Both the position numbers and the translations under genes were made by a program. The notes below the pieces were generated by a model, which saw only the letters and a program-made list of their open reading frames with translations, was not told the DNA's origin and made no database searches. Below, in pieces: positions 24,504-32,154 of a DNA stretch of 61,598 bases. Positions within the stretch are counted from its first letter, which is position 1. Each line of letters opens with the position of its first letter. The DNA is taken from the NCBI GenBank assembly GCA_002393195.1, contig DGIK01000043.1:1-61598 (forward strand), in the 5' to 3' direction. The DNA is from Bacteroidales bacterium UBA3824 (GTDB taxonomy: Bacteria; Bacteroidota; Bacteroidia; Bacteroidales; UBA3824).

Positions 24504-25331
24504 ATGAAAAAGATACTTGTATTGGTGTTTGCGATGGTAATGAGTGCGAATTGCAGGGCTCAAATACCGTGGGGAAAACTAATTGAAATTGCCGGTACAA
24601 TTATTTCAACAGCAAGTACACTTGCGTCAAATATGAATTCGACTCATACAAAGGATTTAAACAAAGGTATAGAACTTTGTGAAATAAATGATTACAAGCG
24701 AGCACTTGACTTCCTTACCCTTGTCAATGAAGATGATTATGATGCTGTAAGAGTAGAGGCTTTTTTTTACCGTGGAATCTGTTATATGGGTTTAGAAGAA
24801 TACGACATTGCAATCAAATTATTTGACAAAGCAATTAACTTTGAAACAACGTTCTTTACTTTTGAAAAAGATAAGATTAAAGAATTTCAAGAAGAAATGC
24901 AATTACTTAAAGAAATAGCGTATGCTATGGCCTTAGATTCCCCAAATTCAGATAATTTTATCAAGGGAATGAATAATATTATCGCATTACGCCATATTAT
25001 AAATAACACGAAATCAAAAGATCCTTTCAATATTGATGAAAAGGAGGAGAATTACTGTACAAAAGCATTTGTTTTTTTTTCCAAAGTTAGTCAAAACGAC
25101 AAAACATTACTAAGAGTTATGGCATATAAATATATGGGACTAATTTCGTTTAGAAATATATTTGTAATGAAAAATCCTTCTGAAGAAAAAAGATTAAAAA
25201 AAATAGAGGAAACTTTTCGATATATGACACAAATAACAAATATTACAACATCGCAATACGATAAATATCGTGATGAAATAATAAAATGTCAAAATGATGT
25301 GAAAAAATTTCTAAATTTTGAGAGACTTTGA
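24504..25331 (+). CDS. Exported TPR-containing protein of unknown function
   Basis: The 275-residue protein begins with a Sec signal peptide (about 1-19, ending CRAQ). Two TPR-like helix pairs follow: DLNKGIELCEINDYKRALDFL and RGICYMGLEEYDIAIKLFDKAI (about 50-115). The C-terminal half is helical, lysine-rich and AT-rich, with poly-A tracts in the DNA. Base composition differs clearly from the neighbouring folE and hom, which suggests acquisition by transfer. It has its own promoter, structured leader and strong ribosome binding site. Function and partners are unknown. Its 3' end overlaps a coding relic of normal composition. Confidence 0.75.
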   Translation: MKKILVLVFAMVMSANCRAQIPWGKLIEIAGTIISTASTLASNMNSTHTKDLNKGIELCEINDYKRALDFLTLVNEDDYDAVRVEAFFYRGICYMGLEEYDIAIKLFDKAINFETTFFTFEKDKIKEFQEEMQLLKEIAYAMALDSPNSDNFIKGMNNIIALRHIINNTKSKDPFNIDEKEENYCTKAFVFFSKVSQNDKTLLRVMAYKYMGLISFRNIFVMKNPSEEKRLKKIEETFRYMTQITNITTSQYDKYRDEIIKCQNDVKKFLNFERL

Positions 25332-25536
25332 AATCACGCCCAAGCGCATTAAGCGCAGCAACAACACGGTTCTGACCCCGGAAATGAAAGTAACCATAAC
25401 CACCAAGCAGAACGTCTCCAACCCATTTTACAACGGTGCGGAAGAAGTCAAGGAGGCATATATGCGGCTGTATGGTTTTGATTACAAAAAAGCCTGTTGC
25501 ACACATAGTGATTTTACATTCTGGGCGTTGGATTGA
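25318..25536 (+). pseudogene. Short coding relic or 72-residue protein with TTG start
   Basis: A 72-codon frame opens at TTG 25318 right after an in-frame stop and overlaps the end of the AT-rich TPR gene. The reading (ITPKRIKRSNNTVLTPEM, NPFYNGAEEVKEAYMRLYGF) has host-like codon use, unlike the gene before it, and looks like the C-terminal part of a protein. No ribosome binding site is evident. It is most likely the tail of a gene whose front was replaced when the TPR gene arrived. A genuine small gene is possible. The family is not recognised. Confidence 0.4.
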
Positions 25537-25554
25537 TTGGTGAAATGTAAAAAG

Positions 25555-25848
25555 CTATAATTGCACCTTCATTCTCGCCGCCAAAATAAACCGTACAATC
25601 CTGATTTCCTTGTCGTTGTACCAATAATACAATGCACTTTTGGGATGTGTCCACATAAGGCGGTAGGTTTTGTCGCCCGACTGTTTGCACAGTCTACCAA
25701 TGGTGGGCATCCGCTGAATGCTGAGTAACGTTTGGGCAACATTACTACGCATTGTTTCGGCGGCTTTTAGTCCCACATTGTCGCCCTCCCAACGCCATTG
25801 TTTTACAAAGACTTTGAACGCCCTTTTGCCCCAACTTATCTTACGCAT
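25555..25848 (-). CDS. RelE/ParE-superfamily toxin
   Basis: The 97-residue basic protein matches the RelE/ParE fold pattern: an N-terminal helix pair (RAFKVFVKQWRWEGDNVGLKAA), the MPTIGRLCKQSGDKTYRLMWTHPKSALYYWYNDKEIRIVRFI strand series, and a short C-terminal tail. Members either cut mRNA at the ribosome (RelE) or poison gyrase (ParE); the sequence does not decide which. Its start ATG 25848 overlaps the end of the upstream gene by 8 bp, the usual antitoxin-then-toxin order. Confidence 0.72.
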   Translation of the reverse strand: MRKISWGKRAFKVFVKQWRWEGDNVGLKAAETMRSNVAQTLLSIQRMPTIGRLCKQSGDKTYRLMWTHPKSALYYWYNDKEIRIVRFILAARMKVQL

Positions 25849-26203
25849 AGACTTCCGGAAACATTTTTTTCAACCATTCTTCGGGGGCAGGTTCATCCAT
25901 CAAGTCCTCTTGCTCGGCTTGTTCCAAGTCGAAAAGCGAGTCGTCAAACGGGAATGACTTGCCAATCATAAAGCCGTCAGCCTCCAATTCAGCGGCAATT
26001 TCAGGCGTACAATATTGTTTCGTTTGCTGTTTTGCTTCCAAGAATTTACGCTCGTAATTTTCTGAATTAGAAATAATTATACTGTAAATTCGTTGCAAAG
26101 TGTTTCTGTCGGTCAAGGTTGACACCTTATCGACTATAAAACTCCTCAGCGCAGGGATTCCCGTTTTTATGTTGATTTGCTTTTGTTTCGTTGTCGTAAT
26201 CAT
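25841..26203 (-). CDS. Antitoxin partner of the RelE/ParE-like toxin
   Basis: The 120-residue acidic protein starts at ATG 26203 (MITTTKQKQIN). The frame extends further upstream, but that part overlaps the hom promoter region and reads as non-coding. The N-terminal part (IKTGIPALRSFIVDKVSTLTD) may bind DNA or dimerise, and the acidic tail (AEQEDLMDEPAPEEW) could wrap the basic toxin. The family is not identified. The antitoxin role follows from its position and 8-bp overlap with the toxin gene. Confidence 0.65.
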   Translation of the reverse strand: MITTTKQKQINIKTGIPALRSFIVDKVSTLTDRNTLQRIYSIIISNSENYERKFLEAKQQTKQYCTPEIAAELEADGFMIGKSFPFDDSLFDLEQAEQEDLMDEPAPEEWLKKMFPEVYA

Positions 26204-26357
26204 AACCGTATTATTTACTGCCCAAAGGTAAAAAAATGATTTTGAAAAACAAAACCAATCGAGGGGTAAAAACTTATTTTTTTTTATTTTCTTTTTGCCA
26301 TTTCCCGAAAAAAATATAAATTGCGCGGCGAAATAATATAAAACGAAAAAAGACATA

Positions 26358-27647
26358 ATGAAACCATTGAACATAGCAATCCTTGGCTGCGGCACCGTGG
26401 GCGGTGGCGTGGCGCAGATTTTGACTCAGCAGAAGGAGTTGCTCTCCAAACGTGCCGGTCGCGAACTCAACCTCAAAGTAATCGCCGAACTCAAACCTCA
26501 GGCGGCTATCGAGCGTTTTGGTCTCGACCAAAAATTCTTTGAACACAACAGCATCGGCGAAATCCTCGACGACCCGGAAATCGACCTCGTGGTAGAGACA
26601 ATGGGCGGCAAGAGCGATTTTGTACACAACACTTGCCTCGAAGTATTGAAACGCGGCAAGAATCTCGTTACCGCCAACAAAGCCCTGCTCGCAGAGCGCG
26701 GCGCCGACATCTTCAAGGAGGCTGCCGACCGCAATCTCCAACTCGGCTACGAGGCTGCCGTATGTGGCGCAATTCCTATTATAAAAGGTATCAAGGAATG
26801 TTTCACTGGCGACGTCATCGAGTCGGTAAGCGGCATTATGAACGGAACGTCCAATTACATCTTGACGCAGATGGCTACCCAAGGTCTCGATTTCGGCTCC
26901 GCTCTCAAACTCGCTCAGGAAAACGGATATGCCGAGGCAGACCCGAGCCTCGACCTCAATGGCGGCGACGCTTCCCACAAGTTGATTCTCCTTCTGAAAC
27001 TCGCCTTCGGTCTCACAGTGTCGATGGACGAACTTTCGAGGACCGGCATACAGTTCATCTCCAAAAATGATATGGACTTCGCCAAGGAAATCAACGCCTC
27101 CATCAAGTTGATTTGCTTTGCTAAACTCGTTGACAACCAAGTATATGCAATGGTTCGTCCTATGGCTGTCAAGAACGACAACACCCTCTCTAACGTCAAT
27201 TACGCTGTAAACGCTGTACGCCTCGACGGCAAGTATTCCAAGACGCACTTCCTCATCGGCAAGGGCGCGGGCAGCACGGAAACGGCTATGTCCATTGTGT
27301 CCGACATTGTATTCATAGCCCGCCACGGCGACGTGCCAGCATACAACGAGGAGGCAAAATACACACTCGGCGACAGCAAAAAATTGTCGTTCCCGTACTT
27401 GATTTCCTTCAAGACCAACAATTTGCCCGGCACCACCGGCATCATCACCACTGCAATCGGCAATCAGGGCATCAACATCGAGACCGTGGGACACAACCGC
27501 CTCGACGATCAGAATGGCACCGCCGATTTCCCAATCGAGACCGAGGAGTGCACCCTCGAAGCCATCGAAAAGGCTGTCGCCGAAATCCGCAAGCTCAAGG
27601 GCGATCTTCTCCTCGACGAGCCGAAGATTATCCCGATACTTCATTAA
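26358..27647 (+). CDS. hom: Homoserine dehydrogenase (with ACT domain)
   Basis: The enzyme reduces aspartate semialdehyde to homoserine in threonine and methionine synthesis. The 429-residue protein has the NAD(P) loop ILGCGTVGGGVA near residue 8, VVETMGG, VTANKALLA near 104, and the catalytic region SGIMNGTSNYILTQM with YAEADPSLDLNGGDASHKLIL (about 160-215). A C-terminal ACT-type domain (about 345-425; LPGTTGIITTAIGNQGINIETV) suggests feedback by threonine. Standard length for the monofunctional ACT-bearing form. It is divergent from the toxin-antitoxin pair and followed 20 bp later by the GYF/dispanin gene. Confidence 0.95.
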   Translation: MKPLNIAILGCGTVGGGVAQILTQQKELLSKRAGRELNLKVIAELKPQAAIERFGLDQKFFEHNSIGEILDDPEIDLVVETMGGKSDFVHNTCLEVLKRGKNLVTANKALLAERGADIFKEAADRNLQLGYEAAVCGAIPIIKGIKECFTGDVIESVSGIMNGTSNYILTQMATQGLDFGSALKLAQENGYAEADPSLDLNGGDASHKLILLLKLAFGLTVSMDELSRTGIQFISKNDMDFAKEINASIKLICFAKLVDNQVYAMVRPMAVKNDNTLSNVNYAVNAVRLDGKYSKTHFLIGKGAGSTETAMSIVSDIVFIARHGDVPAYNEEAKYTLGDSKKLSFPYLISFKTNNLPGTTGIITTAIGNQGINIETVGHNRLDDQNGTADFPIETEECTLEAIEKAVAEIRKLKGDLLLDEPKIIPILH

Positions 27648-27667
27648 CTTTAATCAACGCAAAGATT

Positions 27668-28309
27668 ATGAGCGAACAGAAATACTACTATATCGAAAAC
27701 GGCACTCAGTCGGGTCCTGTTACCGCAGAAGAGTTGCTCGGCAGGATTTCGCTTAATACCGACATCTGGTGTCCGGGTATGGACAACTGGGCTCCCGCCA
27801 ATACGGTGCCGGAGATTGCAGCGTTGCTTGGCGGCGGCATGTCGGCTCCTGAATCAAGTATTCCTGACCCTGCCGCAACGCCGTACACAGGCGGCGGTGG
27901 CGATTACAGTGCAGGCAATTCGCAGAATTACGGCAATCCCGACTACGCCAACCAGCAGCAGCCCTACGGCGAACCTCAGCAGCAACCTTACGGCAATTTT
28001 CAGCAACCATACGGCAACCAGTATCCTCAGCAGCCCTACGGCAATCAGCAAGGTGCGCCCGCTGGCAACAAGCCTGACAATTACCTCGTCTGGGCTATTC
28101 TCTGTACGATATTCTGTTGCAGCTTGTTCAGCCTTCCCTTTGGAATCGCCAGCATCGTCAATGCTTCCAAGGTGGAGAGTGCATGGAATTCGGGCAATTA
28201 CGCCGAAGCACAAAAGGCCTCCGAAAATGCCAAGAAGTTTGCAATCATTTGCGCTATTGTGGGCTTAGTTTGCAACCTCATCTCGTTCTTCATTACCAGC
28301 AATTATTAA
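27668..28309 (+). CDS. GYF_2-domain and CD225/dispanin-like membrane protein
   Basis: From ATG 27668 the product is 213 residues. Residues about 4-55 are a GYF_2 domain (YYYIENGTQSGPVTAEELLGRI ... DIWCPGMDNWAPANTVPEI). Residues about 60-135 are a low-complexity Q/P/Y/G/N linker with the unit QQPYGN repeated about six times. The C-terminal part has two membrane segments in the CD225/dispanin pattern (NYLVWAILCTIFCCSLFSLPFGIASIVNASKV and FAIICAIVGLVCNLISFFI). This combination is common in Bacteroidetes and of unknown function. The TAA stop overlaps the ATG of the DUF2752 gene (TAATG), so the two are translationally coupled. Confidence 0.85.
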   Translation: MSEQKYYYIENGTQSGPVTAEELLGRISLNTDIWCPGMDNWAPANTVPEIAALLGGGMSAPESSIPDPAATPYTGGGGDYSAGNSQNYGNPDYANQQQPYGEPQQQPYGNFQQPYGNQYPQQPYGNQQGAPAGNKPDNYLVWAILCTIFCCSLFSLPFGIASIVNASKVESAWNSGNYAEAQKASENAKKFAIICAIVGLVCNLISFFITSNY

Positions 28310-28704
28310 TGAATGACACGGGAAGGAAGGTATTAATGATAATTGCAACCATTGCCGTCATCGCTCTGGTGGTGGCAATGGTTGTTATTTATCGCGACAA
28401 CAATCCCTTGGAGAGCAATATGTTCCCAAAGTGTGGATTTTATGTCATGACGGGATACAAATGCCCCGGTTGTGGCGGTCAGAGGGCTGTGCATTATCTG
28501 TTGAACGGCGAATTTAAAGAGTCGTTCAAGCAAAACCCGCTGTTTCATATCGGATGGCTGTATATAATAACGGTGATGATATTGAAATCGCCATTGATGT
28601 TTCCAAAACATACCCGCCTGCTCTATGCACTCACCGGCCTCCACGCCTGCATTATATGGCTCGTCGGCATCATTGCCTTCTGGATTTTAAGAAATGTTTT
28701 ATAG
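28309..28704 (+). CDS. DUF2752 membrane protein
   Basis: The 131-residue protein has three hydrophobic segments (about 8-28, 73-92, 105-126). It carries the DUF2752 signature GYKCPGCGGQRAVHYLLNGEF near residue 46, in which the CxxCGxxR motif probably binds metal. The start is the ATG that shares its first A with the preceding stop codon (TAATG). The coupling to the dispanin-type gene suggests a two-protein membrane complex. The biochemical role is unknown. A triple REP-like array follows directly after its stop codon. Confidence 0.8.
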   Translation: MNDTGRKVLMIIATIAVIALVVAMVVIYRDNNPLESNMFPKCGFYVMTGYKCPGCGGQRAVHYLLNGEFKESFKQNPLFHIGWLYIITVMILKSPLMFPKHTRLLYALTGLHACIIWLVGIIAFWILRNVL

Positions 28705-28797
28705 ATGGAACGCGGACGGCTTGTCCGCAAAAAAATGGAACGCGGACGGCTCGTCCGCAAAAAAAATGGAACGCGGACATCTTGTCCGCAAAAAACA
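28705..28797. repeat. Three tandem REP-like hairpin units
   Basis: Three units of 30-31 bp start at 28705, 28735 and 28766. Each is ATGGAACGCGGAC-N5-GTCCGC followed by an A-run, with a palindromic core such as GCGGACGGCTTGTCCGC. They lie between the DUF2752 and peptidase genes. Each starts with an ATG, so an open frame through them gives a false N-terminal extension (MERGRLVRKK twice). Related units with compensating stem changes are at 36519 and 40686. Confidence 0.8.
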
Positions 28798-28806
28798 TTA
28801 AAGAAA

Positions 28807-29994
28807 ATGATAAAAAAAATATTTGTTAGCATCATGGCGGCAGGTCTCATGCTCCCTGCCGTGGCACAAAACAATGGTTTTCAGTTTACAACCATCAAGA
28901 AAAACCCCACTACAAAAGTTCAAAACCAAAACCGCAGCAGCACGTGCTGGTGTTTTTCCACATTGAGCTTCTTTGAGGCTGAACTTTTGCGTATGGGCAA
29001 AGGCACATACGATTTTTCGGAGGCTTTTGTTGTCAACAAAACTATGATGGACCGCGCCACCAAGGCTGTGAGGACACACGGCGACGTTTCGTTTTCGCCG
29101 GGCGGTTTCGCATCGGATGTGGAGTATTGTTGGAAGCATTATGGCATCGTTCCACAGGATGCAATGCCTACTATGGGCAGTCTCCAAGGATTGGAACTTC
29201 CCAACAATTCCGACCTCGATGACCTCGCGGAGGCTTACGTAAAGGTAATCACCGACAAGGAAGACGGCCCAATCAGCCCGCTTTGGAAACAAGGTTTGCA
29301 GGGCATTTATGATTCGTTCCTCGGCAAATGCCCGGAAAAATTTACCTACCAAGGCAAGGAATACACGCCCAAATCTTTCGCCGAGTCGTTGCCCATCAAC
29401 ATCGACGATTATGTAACGATAACATCCTTCTCCCACGAGCCGTTCTACTCTAAATTTGCTATCGAAGTCCCCGACAACTGGCGTTGGGCTTTGGCGTACA
29501 ATGTGCCGATGGACGAGATGATGCAAGTGATTGACAATGCGGTAAAGAATGGATTCCCGATTGCATGGGGTGCAGACGTTTCGGAGCAGGGATTTTCGCG
29601 CAATGGCATTGGTCAGTTGCCGGATGTCAATAGCCCCAGTATGAGCGGCACCGATATGGCGCATTGGACTGGGTTGACCTACACATCGGAAAAGCGTCAG
29701 TTCCTCACATCCAAGCCGTTGCCCGAAATCACCCCCACTCAGGAGGCACGTCAGAAGGGTTACGACAATTGGGAGACCACCGACGACCACGGCATGTTGA
29801 TTTACGGCCTTGCCAAGGATCAAAACGGCAAGGAATATTACATGGCTCAAAATTCTTGGGGCACCGACAATCCTTACAAAGGCACGTGGTATTTTACGAA
29901 GGCATTTGTGGCGATGAAGACTATCGACATCATGGTACACAAGGACGCCTTGCCCAAGGAGATTGCCAAGAAGTTGGGAATTGCTACAAAATAG
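28807..29994 (+). CDS. Exported C1-family (bleomycin hydrolase/PepC-like) cysteine peptidase
   Basis: From ATG 28807 the product is 395 residues with a Sec signal peptide (residues 1-20, ending PAVAQ). The catalytic residues are C47 (RSSTCWCFST), H328 (TDDHGMLIYG) and N349 (AQNSWG), in bleomycin hydrolase order. Conserved parts include DFSEAFVVN, SFSPGGFASD and NGFPIAWGADVSEQGF. Unlike cytosolic PepC it is exported, as is usual in Bacteroidetes, and is probably an aminopeptidase of the periplasm. The frame continues upstream through the REP units to 28705; the start at 28807 is chosen because the signal peptide begins there. Confidence 0.9.
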   Translation: MIKKIFVSIMAAGLMLPAVAQNNGFQFTTIKKNPTTKVQNQNRSSTCWCFSTLSFFEAELLRMGKGTYDFSEAFVVNKTMMDRATKAVRTHGDVSFSPGGFASDVEYCWKHYGIVPQDAMPTMGSLQGLELPNNSDLDDLAEAYVKVITDKEDGPISPLWKQGLQGIYDSFLGKCPEKFTYQGKEYTPKSFAESLPINIDDYVTITSFSHEPFYSKFAIEVPDNWRWALAYNVPMDEMMQVIDNAVKNGFPIAWGADVSEQGFSRNGIGQLPDVNSPSMSGTDMAHWTGLTYTSEKRQFLTSKPLPEITPTQEARQKGYDNWETTDDHGMLIYGLAKDQNGKEYYMAQNSWGTDNPYKGTWYFTKAFVAMKTIDIMVHKDALPKEIAKKLGIATK

Positions 29995-30033
29995 TTGTTT
30001 ATGAATATTTTGCTAAAAAAATCCGAAAAAAAT

Positions 30034-30064
30034 TTTGCAGGTTCAGAAATTAACCGTAATTTTG
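30034..30064 (+). promoter_or_regulatory. Promoter of rplM-rpsI
   Basis: TTTG at 30034-30037 and TAATTTTG at 30057-30064, separated by 19 bp, form one of the best promoters in the window, as expected for ribosomal genes. The leader of about 60 nt is AT-rich. Confidence 0.65.
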
Positions 30065-30132
30065 CAGACCCGATTATTATCAACAGTTAGGTAAAGTTTT
30101 ATTATTACAAAAACGATTTAATTAACAAAAAA

Positions 30133-30594
30133 GTGGATTCAGTTAGTTACAAAACAGTCTCCCTCAATGAGAAGACCGTCCAGAAGGAATGGTTGCTCGT
30201 TGACGCGGCAGACCAGACCTTGGGTCGTTTCGCATCCAAGGTAGCCATGCTTTTGAGGGGCAAGTACAAAGCCTCTTTCACTCCGCACGTGGACTGTGGC
30301 GACAATGTAATCGTCATCAACGCCGAGAAGATTCGTCTCACGGGCAACAAGATGGCACAGAAGGAGTACGTTCATTACTCCGGCTATCCGGGCGGTCAGA
30401 AGATTGAGATCGCCAAGGATTTCTTCAAGAAGGCCAATGGTCCTGAGAGGATGATTGAGAAGGCAGTGCGCGGCATGCTCCCAAAAAACAAACTTGGCGA
30501 CGCCATCATGCACAATCTCAAAGTGTATCAGGGCGACAAGCACAATCACGAGGCACAGCAGCCCAAACTTATTAATCTTAATGACCTCAGATAA
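30133..30594 (+). CDS. rplM: 50S ribosomal protein L13
   Basis: The 153-residue protein starts at GTG 30133 (VDSVSYKT, the usual N-terminus in this phylum). It has the L13 features WLLVDAADQTLGRFASKVAMLLRGKYK and KMAQKEYVHYSGYPGGQK, and ERMIEKAVRGMLPKNKLG. L13 is an early-assembly protein of the large subunit. rpsI follows 2 bp later, the conserved rplM-rpsI pair. Confidence 0.97.
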   Translation: MDSVSYKTVSLNEKTVQKEWLLVDAADQTLGRFASKVAMLLRGKYKASFTPHVDCGDNVIVINAEKIRLTGNKMAQKEYVHYSGYPGGQKIEIAKDFFKKANGPERMIEKAVRGMLPKNKLGDAIMHNLKVYQGDKHNHEAQQPKLINLNDLR

Positions 30595-30596
30595 TC

Positions 30597-30986
30597 ATGG
30601 CAGAATACATTAACAAAGTAGGCAGAAGGAAGGAAGCCGTAGCCCGCGTCTATCTGACCGCAGGCACCGGCGAGTTCAAAATCAACGGCAAGGAAATCAA
30701 GGAGTATTTCACCGTTCCGCAGTTCCAGAAGGTGGTATTGCAGTCGCTCGAAGCCCTCGGCGCAGTCAACAACTATGACGTAAAGGTCAATGTATGTGGC
30801 GGCGGATTCAAGGGTCAGGCTGAGGCCATCCGCATGGGCATCGCAAGGGCTCTCGTAGAAGTGAACCCCGAAGACCGCGTAACACTCAAAAAAGAAGGCT
30901 TCTTGAAGCGCGACTCCCGCGTTGTCGAGAGGAAGAAACCGGGTCGTCCCGGCGCACGCAAACGCTTCCAGTTCAGCAAGCGTTAA
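30597..30986 (+). CDS. rpsI: 30S ribosomal protein S9
   Basis: The 129-residue protein has the S9 pattern NKVGRRKEAVARVYLTAGTGEF, GGGFKGQAEAIRMGIARALVEV, and the C-terminal RPGARKRFQFSKR that reaches the P-site tRNA. It is cotranscribed with rplM (2-bp gap). A 106-bp gap without recognised gene follows before rpsB. Confidence 0.97.
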   Translation: MAEYINKVGRRKEAVARVYLTAGTGEFKINGKEIKEYFTVPQFQKVVLQSLEALGAVNNYDVKVNVCGGGFKGQAEAIRMGIARALVEVNPEDRVTLKKEGFLKRDSRVVERKKPGRPGARKRFQFSKR

Positions 30987-31092
30987 CATTATGTTTAGTA
31001 TCCAAATCGTCAAGACCGACGGCGCAAGTGATTGTCCTGTTGCTACTTGGCGGTTGAATTAAGTTGAATGTAAACAAACAAAAAACACAGAA

Positions 31093-31899
31093 ATGGTAAG
31101 TTTCGACGAATTGTTAGACGCAGGTGTACATTTCGGACACTTGAAAAGGAAATGGAATCCTGCAATGGCTCCCTACATCTTCATGGAGAGGGGCGGAATC
31201 CACATCATAGATCTTCACAAGACGGCAGCAAAACTCGAAGAGGCAGCCGCCGCAATCAAGCAAATCGCTAAATCGGGTCGCAAGATTCTCTTTGTTGCCA
31301 CCAAGAAGCAGGCTAAGGAAATCGTTGCAGAAAAAGTACAGGCTGTCAATATGCCTTACGTAACAGAGCGTTGGTCGGGCGGTATGCTCACCAACTTCCC
31401 CACAGTCCGCAAGGCTGTCAAGAAGATGCAGTCGATCGACAAGATGATTTCTGACGGCACTTTTGACCAGCTCTCAAAGCGTGAGAAACTCCAGGTAAAG
31501 CGTCAGAGCGCAAAACTCGAAAAGAACCTCGGTTCTATTGCCGACCTCACCAAGACTCCCGCCGCTTTGTTCGTAGTGGACGTTTTGAAGGAGAAAATCG
31601 CCGTTAAGGAGGCTCACAAACTCCACATCCCCGTATTCGGTATGGTGGACACCAACTCCAACCCCAACGACGTCGATTTCGTAATCCCTGCAAACGACGA
31701 CGCTGCAAAGTCTATCTCTATCGTTCTCGACGTTATCACCAAGGCTATTGCCGAGGGCGTTGCAGAGCGCAAGTCAGACAAGGACGTTGACGGCAAGGAG
31801 ACCAAGGTTTCGAGCCACAACAAACCCCGCAAGACCCGCGCTCGCAAGGGCGAAGGCTCCAAGGAGGAGGCTGCTCCCGCTGAGGAATCTGCCGAATAA
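31093..31899 (+). CDS. rpsB: 30S ribosomal protein S2
   Basis: The 268-residue protein has LLDAGVHFGHLKRKWNPAM near the N-terminus, ATKKQAKEIV, and WSGGMLTNFPTV near 95, plus GMVDTNSNPNDVDFVIPANDDAAKSI near 180. A basic then acidic tail of about 40 residues (RKTRARKGEGSKEEAAP...) extends the core. It precedes tsf, the usual order, but a terminator-like hairpin and a 255-bp spacer separate the two here. Confidence 0.97.
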   Translation: MVSFDELLDAGVHFGHLKRKWNPAMAPYIFMERGGIHIIDLHKTAAKLEEAAAAIKQIAKSGRKILFVATKKQAKEIVAEKVQAVNMPYVTERWSGGMLTNFPTVRKAVKKMQSIDKMISDGTFDQLSKREKLQVKRQSAKLEKNLGSIADLTKTPAALFVVDVLKEKIAVKEAHKLHIPVFGMVDTNSNPNDVDFVIPANDDAAKSISIVLDVITKAIAEGVAERKSDKDVDGKETKVSSHNKPRKTRARKGEGSKEEAAPAEESAE

Positions 31900-31945
31900 T
31901 TCCGGCTACCTTATATTAAGGTAATCACAATCAAAAACAGATATG

Positions 31946-31986
31946 ATGCTTCCTTCCTTTTGTAAAAGAAAGGAAGCATTTTTCTT
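31946..31986 (+). terminator. Terminator or attenuator after rpsB
   Basis: ATGCTTCCTTCCTTTT (from 31946) pairs with AAAAGAAAGGAAGCAT (one mismatch), followed by TTTTTCTT. Because rpsB and tsf are often cotranscribed it may attenuate rather than stop transcription. Confidence 0.7.
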
Positions 31987-31995
31987 AAATATAAA

Positions 31996-32078
31996 TTAAT
32001 TGAATTAATTGAAGTAATTGAAATTATTGAAGTAATTGAAATTCGTTTTAATTCACTTTAATTCGTTTTAATTTATGT
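31996..32078. repeat. Imperfect palindrome of phased AATTGAA words
   Basis: AATTGAA (or ATTGAAG) recurs at about 31998, 32007, 32016, 32026 and 32034 on the left arm. The right arm carries TTTAATTC copies at 9-10-bp steps (32047-32078). It lies between the rpsB terminator and tsf. A small separate hairpin, GCCGCCCTCAGGCGGC, follows at about 32091-32106 in the tsf leader. Confidence 0.5.
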
Positions 32079-32154
32079 TTAAAGGAAAAAGCCGCCCTCA
32101 GGCGGCGCATAACTAAGAAAATTTTTGTTTAATCAACAATATTATACTTTCAAA

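Noticed and set aside
26274..27644. 456-codon antisense frame across hom
   Set aside because: Mirror of the hom reading frame; hom has all family motifs.
28705..28797. CRISPR-like array
   Set aside because: The three units are contiguous palindromes without unique spacers, and no cas gene is in the window.
28705..28806. N-terminal extension MERGRLVRKK... of the C1 peptidase
   Set aside because: It is encoded by REP-like hairpin units; a signal peptide begins at the ATG at 28807.
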